Assembly: GCA_958447915.1 (NCBI GenBank)
Contig: CAUDCB010000014.1
Coordinates: forward strand, 1 to 21,758
Origin: an uncultured Collinsella sp.
Lineage (GTDB): Bacteria; Actinomycetota; Coriobacteriia; Coriobacteriales; Coriobacteriaceae
Reading direction: 5' to 3'
Length of the DNA: 21,758 bases
Position 1 is the first letter of the stretch; each line of letters begins with the position of its first letter. The notes beneath the pieces are model-generated. The model was not told where the DNA came from. It worked only from the letters and a program-made list of their open reading frames with translations, and ran no database searches. This document shows positions 1 through 6,941 of the stretch, piece after piece. A program made the translations under genes and the position numbers.

Positions 1-24
1 AAAGGAGTGCGTGTATGCGAGCCG

Positions 25-243
25 CTATTTGTAGCGATAGGTGATGCGGCCGCGGGTCAGGTCGTACGGGGAAAGCTCCACAACAACCCTGTCACCGGGG
101 AGAATACGGATGTAATTCATTCGGATCTTGCCAGAAATGTTGCACAGAACCGAATGACCGTTCTCGAGCTCAACCTTAAACATGGCATTGGGCAACGGTT
201 CCTTTACCGTACCCTCGAGCTCAATTGCGTCTTCCTTCTTCAC
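25..243 (-). CDS. infA: Translation initiation factor IF-1
   Basis: Small OB-fold protein that binds the A site of the 30S subunit during initiation. The sequence keeps the family hallmarks IELEGTV, LPNAMFKVELENGH and RILPGDRVVVELSPYDLTRG, ending in RITYRYK. I chose the GTG start at 243, which gives 72 residues and aligns exactly with the usual M-x-KED N-terminus. A TTG two codons upstream (249) would add two residues and cannot be excluded. The ribosome binding site is weak (GAGAAAG). It is the last gene of the minus-strand spc run visible here, after map, where infA usually lies between map and rpmJ; rpmJ would be off the window edge. Identity is certain, the exact start less so. Confidence 0.96.
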   Translation of the reverse strand: MKKEDAIELEGTVKEPLPNAMFKVELENGHSVLCNISGKIRMNYIRILPGDRVVVELSPYDLTRGRITYRYK

Positions 244-304
244 AAGCAATCATCTTTCTCTAGAAAACGACAGCGATTGAGTATTTTACAACACGTATGC
301 ACGC

Positions 305-333
305 ATCGTAATAACTTCGTAATGGCTCCACAA
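305..333 (-). promoter_or_regulatory. Possible internal promoter for infA
   Basis: The 145-bp gap between map and infA is longer and more AT-rich than most gaps in this operon. On the minus strand it holds TTGTGG, a 17-bp spacer and TACGAT, which would start transcripts about 55 nt before infA. This is a by-eye match to the sigma-70 consensus only. Confidence 0.3.
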
Positions 334-388
334 CTAAGTGAAACTTGTTACTTTGAAATGTAAATGCCGACGAATTTGAACGCGGCCT

Positions 389-1177
389 CTACATCTCGCC
401 TCCTTGCAAGGAGCACCAAGCGCCTTGCGCGTCGGTAGTAAGAATCACCGGGCCGTCATCGGTAATGGCGACGGTGTTCTCGTAGTGCGCGGCGGGCAGG
501 TGGTCGTTGGTCGTGACGATCCAACCATCGGAGCCCGTGCTCACATGATTGGATCCCATCGTGACCATCGGCTCGATGGCAATGACCATACCGGCCTGGA
601 GACGAACGCCCCTCCCCTTCTTTCCGTAGTTCGGAACGTTGGGGTCCTCGTGCATCACATGGCCAATACCGTGCCCCACATAATCGCGAAGCACGCCATA
701 GCCGTGAGACTCGGCGAGGGACTGGACGGCATAACCAATGTCCCCAATATGGTTACCGGGAACAGCCTGCTCGATGGCAGCCTTAAGGCAATCGCGCGTA
801 ACCTCGCACAGGGCCTTGGCCTCGAGCGTGGGGGTACCGACGAAGAACGTCCAAGCGTTATCGCCGACCCACCCGTCGACAACGGCACCCGTATCGATGG
901 AGATGATATCGCCATCGCGCAGGATCATGTCGGGATTGGGAATACCGTGCACCACGGCATCGTTAATCGATGCACAGATGGTACCGGGGAACCCGCCGTA
1001 ACCCTTAAAGGCCGGGGTGCCACCATGCATGCGGATAATCTGCTCCGCAAGCTGATCAAGCTCAAAAGTCGAAACGCCGGGACGCACCATGGCTCCAACG
1101 TGGCGGAGCGCCATCTTAGATAGCGCTCCTGCCTTCTTCATCTGCTCGATTTGCGTTGCAGACTTAATCTTGATCAT
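389..1177 (-). CDS. map: Methionine aminopeptidase, type I
   Basis: Removes the N-terminal methionine from nascent proteins; dinuclear-metal enzyme of family M24A in the cytoplasm. The 262-residue length fits type I enzymes. Metal-ligand motifs are visible in order: DTGAVVDGWVGD (two Asp), GHGIGHVMHEDP (His), IAIEPMVT (Glu) and HYENTVAIT (Glu). The ATG start overlaps the adk stop codon as ATGA (4 nt), indicating translational coupling. The order adk-map-infA is classic for the distal spc operon in Gram-positive bacteria. The C-terminus has about 15 residues beyond the usual last strand (…AWCSLQGGEM), a minor extension. Nothing else unusual. Confidence 0.97.
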   Translation of the reverse strand: MIKIKSATQIEQMKKAGALSKMALRHVGAMVRPGVSTFELDQLAEQIIRMHGGTPAFKGYGGFPGTICASINDAVVHGIPNPDMILRDGDIISIDTGAVVDGWVGDNAWTFFVGTPTLEAKALCEVTRDCLKAAIEQAVPGNHIGDIGYAVQSLAESHGYGVLRDYVGHGIGHVMHEDPNVPNYGKKGRGVRLQAGMVIAIEPMVTMGSNHVSTGSDGWIVTTNDHLPAAHYENTVAITDDGPVILTTDAQGAWCSLQGGEM

Positions 1178-1800
1178 AGACCAAGAGCCTCTTTGACATC
1201 CCCGTACACGGTCTCGCGAGCCTGGTCACCGTTGACCGACTTGAGCAGACCCTGGCCACGATAGTAGTCGACGAGCGGGCTCGTGGACTTCTCGTAGACG
1301 TCGAGACGGTTCTTGATGGTCTCGGGCTTGTCGTCGTCGCGCTGATACATCTCGCCGGCGCACTTGGGGCAGGTGGCATCGGCAGCAGTGCCGGTGTAAC
1401 CGCAGGCGCGGCAGGTGCGACGCGAAGACAGACGGTCGATGATGACCTCGGGGGCCACGTCGACCAGAAGGGCGCAATCGATCTCGCGACCCATGGCGGA
1501 GAGCTCGGAATCGAGCGTCACAGCCTGGGCGGTGTTGCGCGGGAAGCCGTCGAGGATGAAGCCCTGCTGGGCGTCATCGGCGGCAAGGCGCTCCTTGACA
1601 AGGTCGATCACGAGCTGGTCGGGAACGAGCTCGCCAGCGTCCATGTACTTCTTAGCCTGAATACCAAGCTCGGTGCCACCCTTGACGGCAGCACGCAGCA
1701 GGTCGCCCGTAGAAATGTGAGCGACGCCAAACTCGGCGACGAGCTCCTGTGCGACGGTGCCCTTACCGGCACCCGGAGCTCCGAGCAATACGAGGTTCAT
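1174..1800 (-). CDS. adk: Adenylate kinase (zinc-lid type)
   Basis: Catalyses ATP + AMP to 2 ADP in the cytoplasm. The P-loop GAPGAGKGT lies at the N-terminus, followed by the AMP-binding stretch STGDLLRAA and the DGFPRN motif. The lid carries CRACGYTG and CPKCAGE, the four-cysteine zinc site of Gram-positive type kinases; this is a long-lid enzyme of 208 residues. I chose ATG at 1800 over the TTG two codons upstream because AGGAGG sits 7 nt before the ATG but only 2 nt before the TTG. It lies 18 nt after secY and overlaps map by 4 nt. Confidence 0.97.
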   Translation of the reverse strand: MNLVLLGAPGAGKGTVAQELVAEFGVAHISTGDLLRAAVKGGTELGIQAKKYMDAGELVPDQLVIDLVKERLAADDAQQGFILDGFPRNTAQAVTLDSELSAMGREIDCALLVDVAPEVIIDRLSSRRTCRACGYTGTAADATCPKCAGEMYQRDDDKPETIKNRLDVYEKSTSPLVDYYRGQGLLKSVNGDQARETVYGDVKEALGL

Positions 1801-1818
1801 GAGCAATCCTCCTCTAGC

Positions 1819-3105
1819 CTATTTAAAGAATCCATCGTAATCATACATCTTGATCTGGCCTTCGAGCTTATCGACCGTGTCGAGCACGACACCGACCATG
1901 ATGAGGATGGACGTGCCGCCAAATGCCTGGATCAGATGGTTACCCGTAAAGGAGAAGATGATCGAAGGCACGATGGCGATGAGCGCCAAAAAGACAGCGC
2001 TGGGAAGCGTGATCTTGTTGAGCGCGTTCTTGATGTAGGCCGCGGTAGCCCTACCCGGACGCACGCCCGGAATAAAGCCGCCCTGTTTCTTAAGGTTGTC
2101 GGCCGTGTCATCGGGGTTGAACACCATGGAGGTGTAGAAGTACGCGAAGAACACGATGAGGACAACGTTAAGCACCCAGTTGAGCCAACCGGTCGAAAGC
2201 GCGGAGGCAACTGCCTGAATCCAGCCGATGCCGGGGAAGAACACGGCAATCTGGGCCGGGAAGTACAGCAGTGCCGAAGCGAAGATAATCGGCACGACGC
2301 CCGCGGTGTTGACCTTGATGGGCAGGTAGGTGGTCTGGCCACCCATCATGCGACGACCCACGACGCGCTTGGCGTAGGAGACCGGGATGCGGCGCTGGCC
2401 GCGCTCAAGGAAAACGATCAGCGGGATAACCAGCAGGATGATGGCGCAGATGATCACCATGGTGATGATGCCACCGGCGTTACCCTCGGTGCTGGAGAAG
2501 ATCGCCTGCGGAAGACCGGCCATGATGTTCGCGAAGATGATAAGCGACATGCCATTGCCGATACCGCGCTGGGTGATGAGCTCACCAATCCACATGATCA
2601 GCATGGCGCCCGCAGTGAGCGTACCGACGATCATGAGGTCAAAGATGATCTCGGGAGCGCCGGCGCCGTTGAAGCTAATGCCGAAGCTCTTAAAGAGGAA
2701 GAGGTAACCCACGGAGTTGAGGATGGCCAAAGCCAAGGTGAGGTAACGCGAATACTGCGTAATCTTGGTCTGACCGACCTCGCCCTCGCGGGCAAGCTCA
2801 TGCAGGGAAGGCACGACGGCCTGGAGCATCTGGAGGATAATCGAGCTCGTGATGTACGGCATGATGCCCAAAGAGAACACCGAGACATAGCTCAACGCGC
2901 CACCAGAGAAAAGATTCAGGAGGGCCATAGCACCTGCGGCGACCGAGTTGCTCCCGGTCGAGAAAAGGCCCAGCATCCCCTGGAAGGGAATGCCGGGCAC
3001 AGGAACGTGCGCACCAATGCGGTACACGACGAGCATAGCTATGGTAAAAAGAATCTTTTCGCGCAGTTCTTTGATGCGGAAAGCATTCTTAAGACCATTT
3101 AGCAC
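1819..3105 (-). CDS. secY: Protein translocase channel subunit SecY
   Basis: Forms the pore of the Sec translocon in the cytoplasmic membrane. The 428 residues show the expected ten hydrophobic segments. Family motifs include RIGAHVPVPGIP after the first membrane segment, LFSGGALSYVSVFSLGIMPY (plug region), GIGNGMSLIIFANI and the cytoplasmic RRIPVSYAKR loop. The GTG start at 3105 lies inside the end of rplO, giving a 7-nt overlap, and no better in-frame start is near. The overlap suggests coupling of SecY to L15 translation. Its place between rplO and adk is canonical. Confidence 0.97.
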   Translation of the reverse strand: MLNGLKNAFRIKELREKILFTIAMLVVYRIGAHVPVPGIPFQGMLGLFSTGSNSVAAGAMALLNLFSGGALSYVSVFSLGIMPYITSSIILQMLQAVVPSLHELAREGEVGQTKITQYSRYLTLALAILNSVGYLFLFKSFGISFNGAGAPEIIFDLMIVGTLTAGAMLIMWIGELITQRGIGNGMSLIIFANIMAGLPQAIFSSTEGNAGGIITMVIICAIILLVIPLIVFLERGQRRIPVSYAKRVVGRRMMGGQTTYLPIKVNTAGVVPIIFASALLYFPAQIAVFFPGIGWIQAVASALSTGWLNWVLNVVLIVFFAYFYTSMVFNPDDTADNLKKQGGFIPGVRPGRATAAYIKNALNKITLPSAVFLALIAIVPSIIFSFTGNHLIQAFGGTSILIMVGVVLDTVDKLEGQIKMYDYDGFFK

Positions 3106-3548
3106 GGCAGCTCGACCTTTCCGCCGGCGGCCTCGATCTTGGCCTGCGCAGAAGCGCTGACCTTGTCGACCTTGACCGTGAACTTCTTGGTGAGCTCACC
3201 ATTGCCGAGCACCTTGACGGGCTCGAACTCGCTCTTGGTGATGCGAGCAGCCTTAAGAGCGGCACCGTCGATTACAGCGCCGTCCTCGAACTTACGCTCG
3301 AGACGCTCAACGTTGACAGCGGTGTACTCGATACGACGGGGGTTGCGGAAGCCCGGAAGCTTGGGCAGACGCATAGCCAGCGGAGTCTGGCCACCCTCGA
3401 AGCCGGCACCCTTGGTGCCGCCAGAGCGGGAACCCTGGCCCTTCTGGCCGCGGCCAGAAGTGGTGCCGTGACCCGAAGAATTGCCACGGCCGACGCGCTT
3501 GCGGTTCTTGGTGGAACCGGGCGCGGGAGTAAGATCGTGAAGCTGCAT
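3099..3548 (-). CDS. rplO: Ribosomal protein uL15
   Basis: Large-subunit protein that threads a basic, glycine-rich N-terminal tail into 23S rRNA. The tail is visible as KRVGRGNSSGHGTTSGRG with KGQGSRSGG after it, then the conserved GFEGGQTPLAMRLPKLPGF. It is 149 residues long, normal for the family. ATG start with GAGGAG placed in the last codons of rpmD. Its end overlaps secY by 7 nt. Confidence 0.97.
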   Translation of the reverse strand: MQLHDLTPAPGSTKNRKRVGRGNSSGHGTTSGRGQKGQGSRSGGTKGAGFEGGQTPLAMRLPKLPGFRNPRRIEYTAVNVERLERKFEDGAVIDGAALKAARITKSEFEPVKVLGNGELTKKFTVKVDKVSASAQAKIEAAGGKVELPC

Positions 3549-3551
3549 TTG

Positions 3552-3734
3552 CTACTCCTCTACAATCTCGACAAGGTGCTTGACCTTGAAGATCATGCCG
3601 CGGACGGACTCGTTGTCAGCAATCTCGCGAACCTCGCGGATCCTGTGGAGACCGAGGGCACGGACAGTACGGACCTGGTCCTGCTTGCAACCGTTGGTGC
3701 TGCGGACCTGCTTGATCTTGATGGTGTCAGCCAT
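3552..3734 (-). CDS. rpmD: Ribosomal protein uL30
   Basis: Small 60-residue large-subunit protein. It carries the family core IKQVRSTNGCKQDQVRTVRALGL'HRI'-type sequence and a typical VKHLVE C-terminus. It starts 2 nt after the rpsE stop, with its ribosome binding site GGAG inside the end of rpsE, and ends 3 nt before rplO. The slot between rpsE and rplO is the usual rpmD position. Confidence 0.96.
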   Translation of the reverse strand: MADTIKIKQVRSTNGCKQDQVRTVRALGLHRIREVREIADNESVRGMIFKVKHLVEIVEE

Positions 3735-3736
3735 GC

Positions 3737-4261
3737 TTAGTTCTCCTTACCGACGAACATCTCGGAGACCGTCAGGCCACGGCGAGCCGCGACGTCCTCA
3801 GGGCTGGAGAGCTCCTTGAGGCCCTCGACGGCAGCCTTGATGATGTTAAGGCCGTTGTCGGTACCGAGGGACTTGGACAGGACGTTCTTGATGCCAGCAA
3901 GCTCGAAGAGGGGACGCACAGCGCCGCCGGCGATAACGCCGGTACCCTCGACAGCGGGCTTGATGATGATGCGGCCGGCACCAAAGTGACCGAGAACCTC
4001 GTGCGGGATGGTGCCCTCTTCGGTCACCGGCACGTGGAACATGTTCTTCTTGGCATCGAGAGACGCCTTGGAGATGGCCAGGGGCACTTCAGCGGACTTG
4101 CCCATGCCAACGCCGACGTTGCCCTTGCCGTCGCCAACGACGACGAGAGCGACGAGGCTCATGCGACGACCACCCTTGACGGTCTTCGACACGCGGTTGA
4201 TGTAAACGACGCGCTCCTCGAACTCGGAGGCCTCGCGCTGCTGCTTCTGATTACGAGCCAT
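3737..4261 (-). CDS. rpsE: Ribosomal protein uS5
   Basis: Small-subunit protein needed for mRNA entry and decoding fidelity. The 174 residues include the N-terminal double-stranded-RNA-binding fold (ERVVYINRVSKTVKGGRRM, then VVVGDGKGNVGVGMGK) and the C-terminal part with GAGRIIIKPA, GTGVIAGGAVR and NIIKAAVEGL. ATG start with AGGAGG 10 nt upstream that overlaps the rplR stop region. Normal length and position in the operon. Confidence 0.97.
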   Translation of the reverse strand: MARNQKQQREASEFEERVVYINRVSKTVKGGRRMSLVALVVVGDGKGNVGVGMGKSAEVPLAISKASLDAKKNMFHVPVTEEGTIPHEVLGHFGAGRIIIKPAVEGTGVIAGGAVRPLFELAGIKNVLSKSLGTDNGLNIIKAAVEGLKELSSPEDVAARRGLTVSEMFVGKEN

Positions 4262-4275
4262 GTGCTACATACCTC

Positions 4276-4644
4276 CTAGAACTCGAGACCGGCGACACGA
4301 GCACCGTCGGCGAGGGCCTTGACGCGGCCATGGTAGATACGGCCACCGCGATCGAAGGCGACCTTGGTGATGCCGGCCTCGATGGCGCGCTTGCCAACGA
4401 GCTGACCGACCTTCTCCGCAGCCTCCTTGTTCGAGGTGTGGGTGCCCTTGAACTCGGCCTCGAGGGTCGAGGCGGAGACGAGCGTCAGGCTGGAGCCCTT
4501 GCTGTCGTCGATGATCTGGGCATAGATGTTGGCGTTAGTACGGGTCACGCGAAGACGCGGACGCTCGGCGGTACCCGAGACCTTGCCGCGAACACGACGC
4601 TGACGACGCTTGAGGCCTTCCAGCTTCGCCTTATGCTTGTTCAT
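4276..4644 (-). CDS. rplR: Ribosomal protein uL18
   Basis: 5S rRNA-binding large-subunit protein, 122 residues. Recognisable motifs are RVRGKVSGTAERPRLRV near the N-terminus, NIYAQIIDD, and the C-terminal FDRGGRIYHGRVKALADGAR. ATG start with AGGAG seven nucleotides upstream. It is separated from rplF by 75 nt, one of the longer gaps in this operon, and that gap holds a perfect hairpin. Confidence 0.97.
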   Translation of the reverse strand: MNKHKAKLEGLKRRQRRVRGKVSGTAERPRLRVTRTNANIYAQIIDDSKGSSLTLVSASTLEAEFKGTHTSNKEAAEKVGQLVGKRAIEAGITKVAFDRGGRIYHGRVKALADGARVAGLEF

Positions 4645-4672
4645 ACGTAAACTCCTAAAAAGGTTGATCTTG

Positions 4673-4694
4673 CCAGCACCTGACGGGGTGCTGG
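4673..4694 (-). promoter_or_regulatory. Perfect hairpin between rplF and rplR
   Basis: An 8-bp inverted repeat CCAGCACC/GGTGCTGG with a 6-nt loop lies about 25 nt after the rplF stop and before the rplR ribosome binding site. No U-tract follows directly on the transcribed strand, so a simple intrinsic terminator is unlikely. Pausing, processing or r-protein binding are possible roles. Confidence 0.55.
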
Positions 4695-4719
4695 TCTTAT
4701 GCGAGTGAGTCGGTTACGA

Positions 4720-5256
4720 CTACTTGGCGGCCTTACCCAGCTTGCGGCGGATGTGCTCGCCAACGTAGTGGATACCCTTGCCCTTGTAAGGCTCGGGAGG
4801 ACGATGGCCGCGGATCTCAGCGGCGATCTGACCGACCTGCTGCTTGTTGATACCCTTGACGTTCACGTGGGTGTTGTCGGGAACCTCGAAGGTGATGCCC
4901 TCGGGAGCCTCGACGATCACGGGGTGCGAGAAGCCCAGGGAGAACTCGAGGTTCTTGCCCTTCTGCTGCACGCGGTAACCGACGCCGGCGAGCTCGAGCT
5001 TCTTCTCGAAGCCCTCGGAAACGCCAACAACCATGTTGTGGATGAGGGCGCGGGTGAGGCCGTGGCGGGCACGGGTCTCACGCTCGTCGTCGGGACGGGA
5101 AACGGTGAGGACGTTGTCCTCGACGTTGATAGCGAGCTTCTCATAGACATCGAGCTCGAGCTGGCCCTTGGGGCCCTTGACGACAACGTTGTTGCCGTTG
5201 ACTGCCACTTCGACTCCGGCGGGAATCTGGACAGGCTTATTACCGATACGAGACAC
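4720..5256 (-). CDS. rplF: Ribosomal protein uL6
   Basis: Large-subunit protein near the factor-binding site, 178 residues with the typical duplicated fold. Motifs: MSRIGNKPVQIP at the start, VKGPKGQL, RHGLTRALIHNMVVGVSEGF, VGYRVQQKG, and the C-terminal signature EIRGHRPPEPYKGKGIHY. It uses a GTG start with GGAAAGGAG upstream. It follows rpsH after 33 nt. Confidence 0.97.
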   Translation of the reverse strand: MSRIGNKPVQIPAGVEVAVNGNNVVVKGPKGQLELDVYEKLAINVEDNVLTVSRPDDERETRARHGLTRALIHNMVVGVSEGFEKKLELAGVGYRVQQKGKNLEFSLGFSHPVIVEAPEGITFEVPDNTHVNVKGINKQQVGQIAAEIRGHRPPEPYKGKGIHYVGEHIRRKLGKAAK

Positions 5257-5289
5257 GGTGATCTCCTTTCCTTCTACCTACCGAGCGAA

Positions 5290-5688
5290 TTACCAGACGT
5301 AAGCGATGATCTCGCCGCCGACGTTGTGCTTGCGAGCATCGCGGTCGGTCATGACGCCATGGCTGGTGGAAATAATGGCGGTACCAAGGCCACCGCGGAC
5401 GCGGGGCATGTCGGCAACGCCGGTGTACTTACGCAGGCCCGGCTTGGAAATGCGGCGGATGCCGTTGATGACCTTAGCCTTCTTGGGACCATACTTAAGC
5501 GTGATGTGCAGAGTCTTCTGGGGAACGGTGTCCTCGACATCGTAGCCCTCGATGTAGCCCTCCTCGTGCAGAACACGAGCGATCTCGACGAGCTTCTTGC
5601 TGCTCGGCATGGAGACCGTGGCCTTGTTCACAGAGTTAGCGTTACGGATGCGCGTAAGCATATCTGCGATCGGGTCTGTAAGGTTCAT
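5290..5688 (-). CDS. rpsH: Ribosomal protein uS8
   Basis: 16S rRNA-binding small-subunit protein, 132 residues; in E. coli it is the translational repressor of the spc operon. MTDPIADMLTRIRNA-type start (here NLTDPIADMLTRIRNAN) and the C-terminal signature STSHGVMTDRDARKHNVGGE are clear. ATG start with GAAGGAG upstream. A 119-nt gap separates it from rpsN; apart from a weak GCCG/CGGC pairing near 5734-5748 I see no feature in that gap. Confidence 0.97.
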   Translation of the reverse strand: MNLTDPIADMLTRIRNANSVNKATVSMPSSKKLVEIARVLHEEGYIEGYDVEDTVPQKTLHITLKYGPKKAKVINGIRRISKPGLRKYTGVADMPRVRGGLGTAIISTSHGVMTDRDARKHNVGGEIIAYVW

Positions 5689-5807
5689 ACAGATTCTCCT
5701 TCGTTCTTGATGAACACGTGCTCTTGGTTCTTCGCCGCCCTTAACGGCAAAGCCTAACTAGCGCGTTTTCCCTGTTCCAAACGGATGCTTGAAACGCTGG
5801 TAGTGAC

Positions 5808-5993
5808 TTACCAGCTGGCCTTCTTAACGCCGGGAAGCTCGCCCTTGAGTGCAAGCTCGCGGAAGCAGACACGGCACAGGCCGAACTTGCGGTACACAGA
5901 GTGCGGACGGCCGCAGCGCTGGCAGCGCGTGTACTCACGAGTAGAGAACTTCTGCTTGCGATTGCACTTGACGATCATCGATGTCTTAGCCAC
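5808..5993 (-). CDS. rpsN: Ribosomal protein uS14, zinc-binding type Z
   Basis: Short 61-residue S14 with the zinc ribbon CQRCGRPH…CRVCF, the C+ form usual in Gram-positive bacteria and actinomycetes. It binds 16S rRNA in the small-subunit head. Translation starts at GTG (GTG-GCT-AAG) with GAGGAGG six nt upstream. It sits between rplE and rpsH as in the canonical spc operon, so this is the primary S14 copy. Confidence 0.97.
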   Translation of the reverse strand: MAKTSMIVKCNRKQKFSTREYTRCQRCGRPHSVYRKFGLCRVCFRELALKGELPGVKKASW

Positions 5994-6027
5994 TTATATC
6001 CTCCTCACATAGAGTATTGTTCGCCCC

Positions 6028-6057
6028 AAGCGCCGCCCCCTTGTGGGAACGGCGCTT
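6028..6057 (-). promoter_or_regulatory. Strong hairpin between rplE and rpsN
   Basis: Inverted repeat AAGCGCCG/CGGCGCTT (8 bp, perfect) closes an internal CCC/GGG pairing with a 4-nt loop. It lies after the rplE stop and about 20 nt before the rpsN ribosome binding site. No U-tract follows on the minus strand. It resembles in position the hairpin after rplF, although the sequences differ. Role unknown; candidate processing or translational-control element. Confidence 0.55.
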
Positions 6058-6072
6058 ATAGGGCAGGTGAAC

Positions 6073-6630
6073 CTATTTCTTGAACGGGAAACCGAAGGCG
6101 TCCAGAAGGGCCTTGGCCTCCTCATCGGTGTTGGCGGTGGTCACGAAAGTGATGTCCATACCACGCTGGTGATCGACGGAGTCGAAGTCGATCTCGGGGA
6201 AGATGAGCTGCTCGGTGACGCCCATGGAGAAGTTACCACGGCCGTCGAAGCTCTTGGCGGAGATTCCGCGGAAGTCGCGGATACGGGGGATCGCGACGGA
6301 GGTCAGACGATCGAAGAACTCCCACATACGGTCGCCACGCAGGGTAACCTTGCAGCCGATCGGCATACCAGCGCGCAGGCGGAAGGTAGCGATGGACTTG
6401 CGGGCACGGGTGATCATCGGCTGCTGGCCGGTGATAGCGCGCAGGTCGCGCACGGCACCGTCGATGGCCTTGGAATCGGTAGCGGCCTCGCCGACACCCA
6501 TGTTCACGACGATCTTCTCAAACTTGGGAATCATCATGACGTTCTCGTATTGGAACTTGTCCTGAAGCTGCTGCTTGACCTCGTTGTTGTACTTGGTCTT
6601 CAGACGCGGCACATACTTCTCTTCTGCCAT
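6073..6630 (-). CDS. rplE: Ribosomal protein uL5
   Basis: 5S rRNA-binding large-subunit protein, 185 residues. Signatures include PRLKTKYNNEV, KIVVNMGVGEA, ITGQQPMITRARKSIA and the C-terminal RDFRGISAKSFDGRGNFSMG. ATG start with GAAGGAG seven nt upstream. Unusually, it is the first gene of the ribosomal-protein run here: no rplX or rplN lies upstream on this strand, only a 311-nt non-coding region and then a catabolic gene. Confidence 0.97.
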   Translation of the reverse strand: MAEEKYVPRLKTKYNNEVKQQLQDKFQYENVMMIPKFEKIVVNMGVGEAATDSKAIDGAVRDLRAITGQQPMITRARKSIATFRLRAGMPIGCKVTLRGDRMWEFFDRLTSVAIPRIRDFRGISAKSFDGRGNFSMGVTEQLIFPEIDFDSVDHQRGMDITFVTTANTDEEAKALLDAFGFPFKK

Positions 6631-6773
6631 TGTTCACTCCTTCTTGGGGTTTTAAGCACGGGGCGTGGCCACGATGGGTTGTCCTCGTGCCTCCTGGCTG
6701 CATCCGCGCCGCTCATGGCATTTTGCGGTTTGGACTCGACGCAGCAGGAGCCGACAAAACAATCGGTACTATA
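6631..6773 (-). promoter_or_regulatory. Possible promoter and structured leader of rplE
   Basis: Within the 311-nt gene-free stretch before rplE I see a TATAGT -10-like hexamer at 6768-6773 with no good -35. Downstream, CTCCTGCTGC (6741-6750) can pair with GCAGCCAGGAG (6691-6701) with one bulged base. Nearer the gene two pairings compete: CACGA/TCGTG, and GCACGAGG/CCCCGTGC (one mismatch). The hairpins are seen in sequence; promoter activity and any regulatory role are inferred. The rest of the stretch holds one palindromic repeat at 6858-6924. Confidence 0.4.
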
Positions 6774-6857
6774 CGCGCATTGGGTGCATATTTCCAGAAA
6801 AACCTCGTCTGCCTGCACAACTCCACAACTCCCCCGCACAAATGCGTCCCATAAAGC

Positions 6858-6924
6858 AGTTGCGGTGAAATAGGGACTGTTTGGCAACCTAACAGGCTTA
6901 AACAATCCGTATTTCACCGCAACT
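6858..6924. repeat. 67-nt palindromic intergenic repeat, copy 1
   Basis: Perfect 15-bp terminal arms AGTTGCGGTGAAATA / TATTTCACCGCAACT enclose a further imperfect pairing (GGACTGTTT with AAACAATCC). It lies just past the 3' end of the XdhC-family gene, so its transcript would form a long hairpin. A second copy of identical total length lies at 9652-9718. Could be a REP/MITE-like element that serves as a 3' end signal. Confidence 0.85.
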
Positions 6925-6941
6925 TATTGATGGGGATGCGA

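Noticed and set aside
400..420. Palindrome CTCCTTGCAAGGAG near the end of map
   Set aside because: It lies within the map coding region and is short; no U-tract follows, so I do not call it a terminator.
1717..3102. 461-residue open frame on the plus strand
   Set aside because: Antisense to secY, His/Asp/Glu-rich mirror of a membrane protein; no start signal.
4673..4694. Intrinsic terminator after rplF
   Set aside because: No U-tract follows the stem on the transcribed strand, and essential r-protein genes continue downstream.
6600..6917. Minus-strand frame of 105 residues before rplE
   Set aside because: It overlaps rplE, runs through the palindromic repeat and the structured leader, and shows no similarity to L24, L14 or any family.
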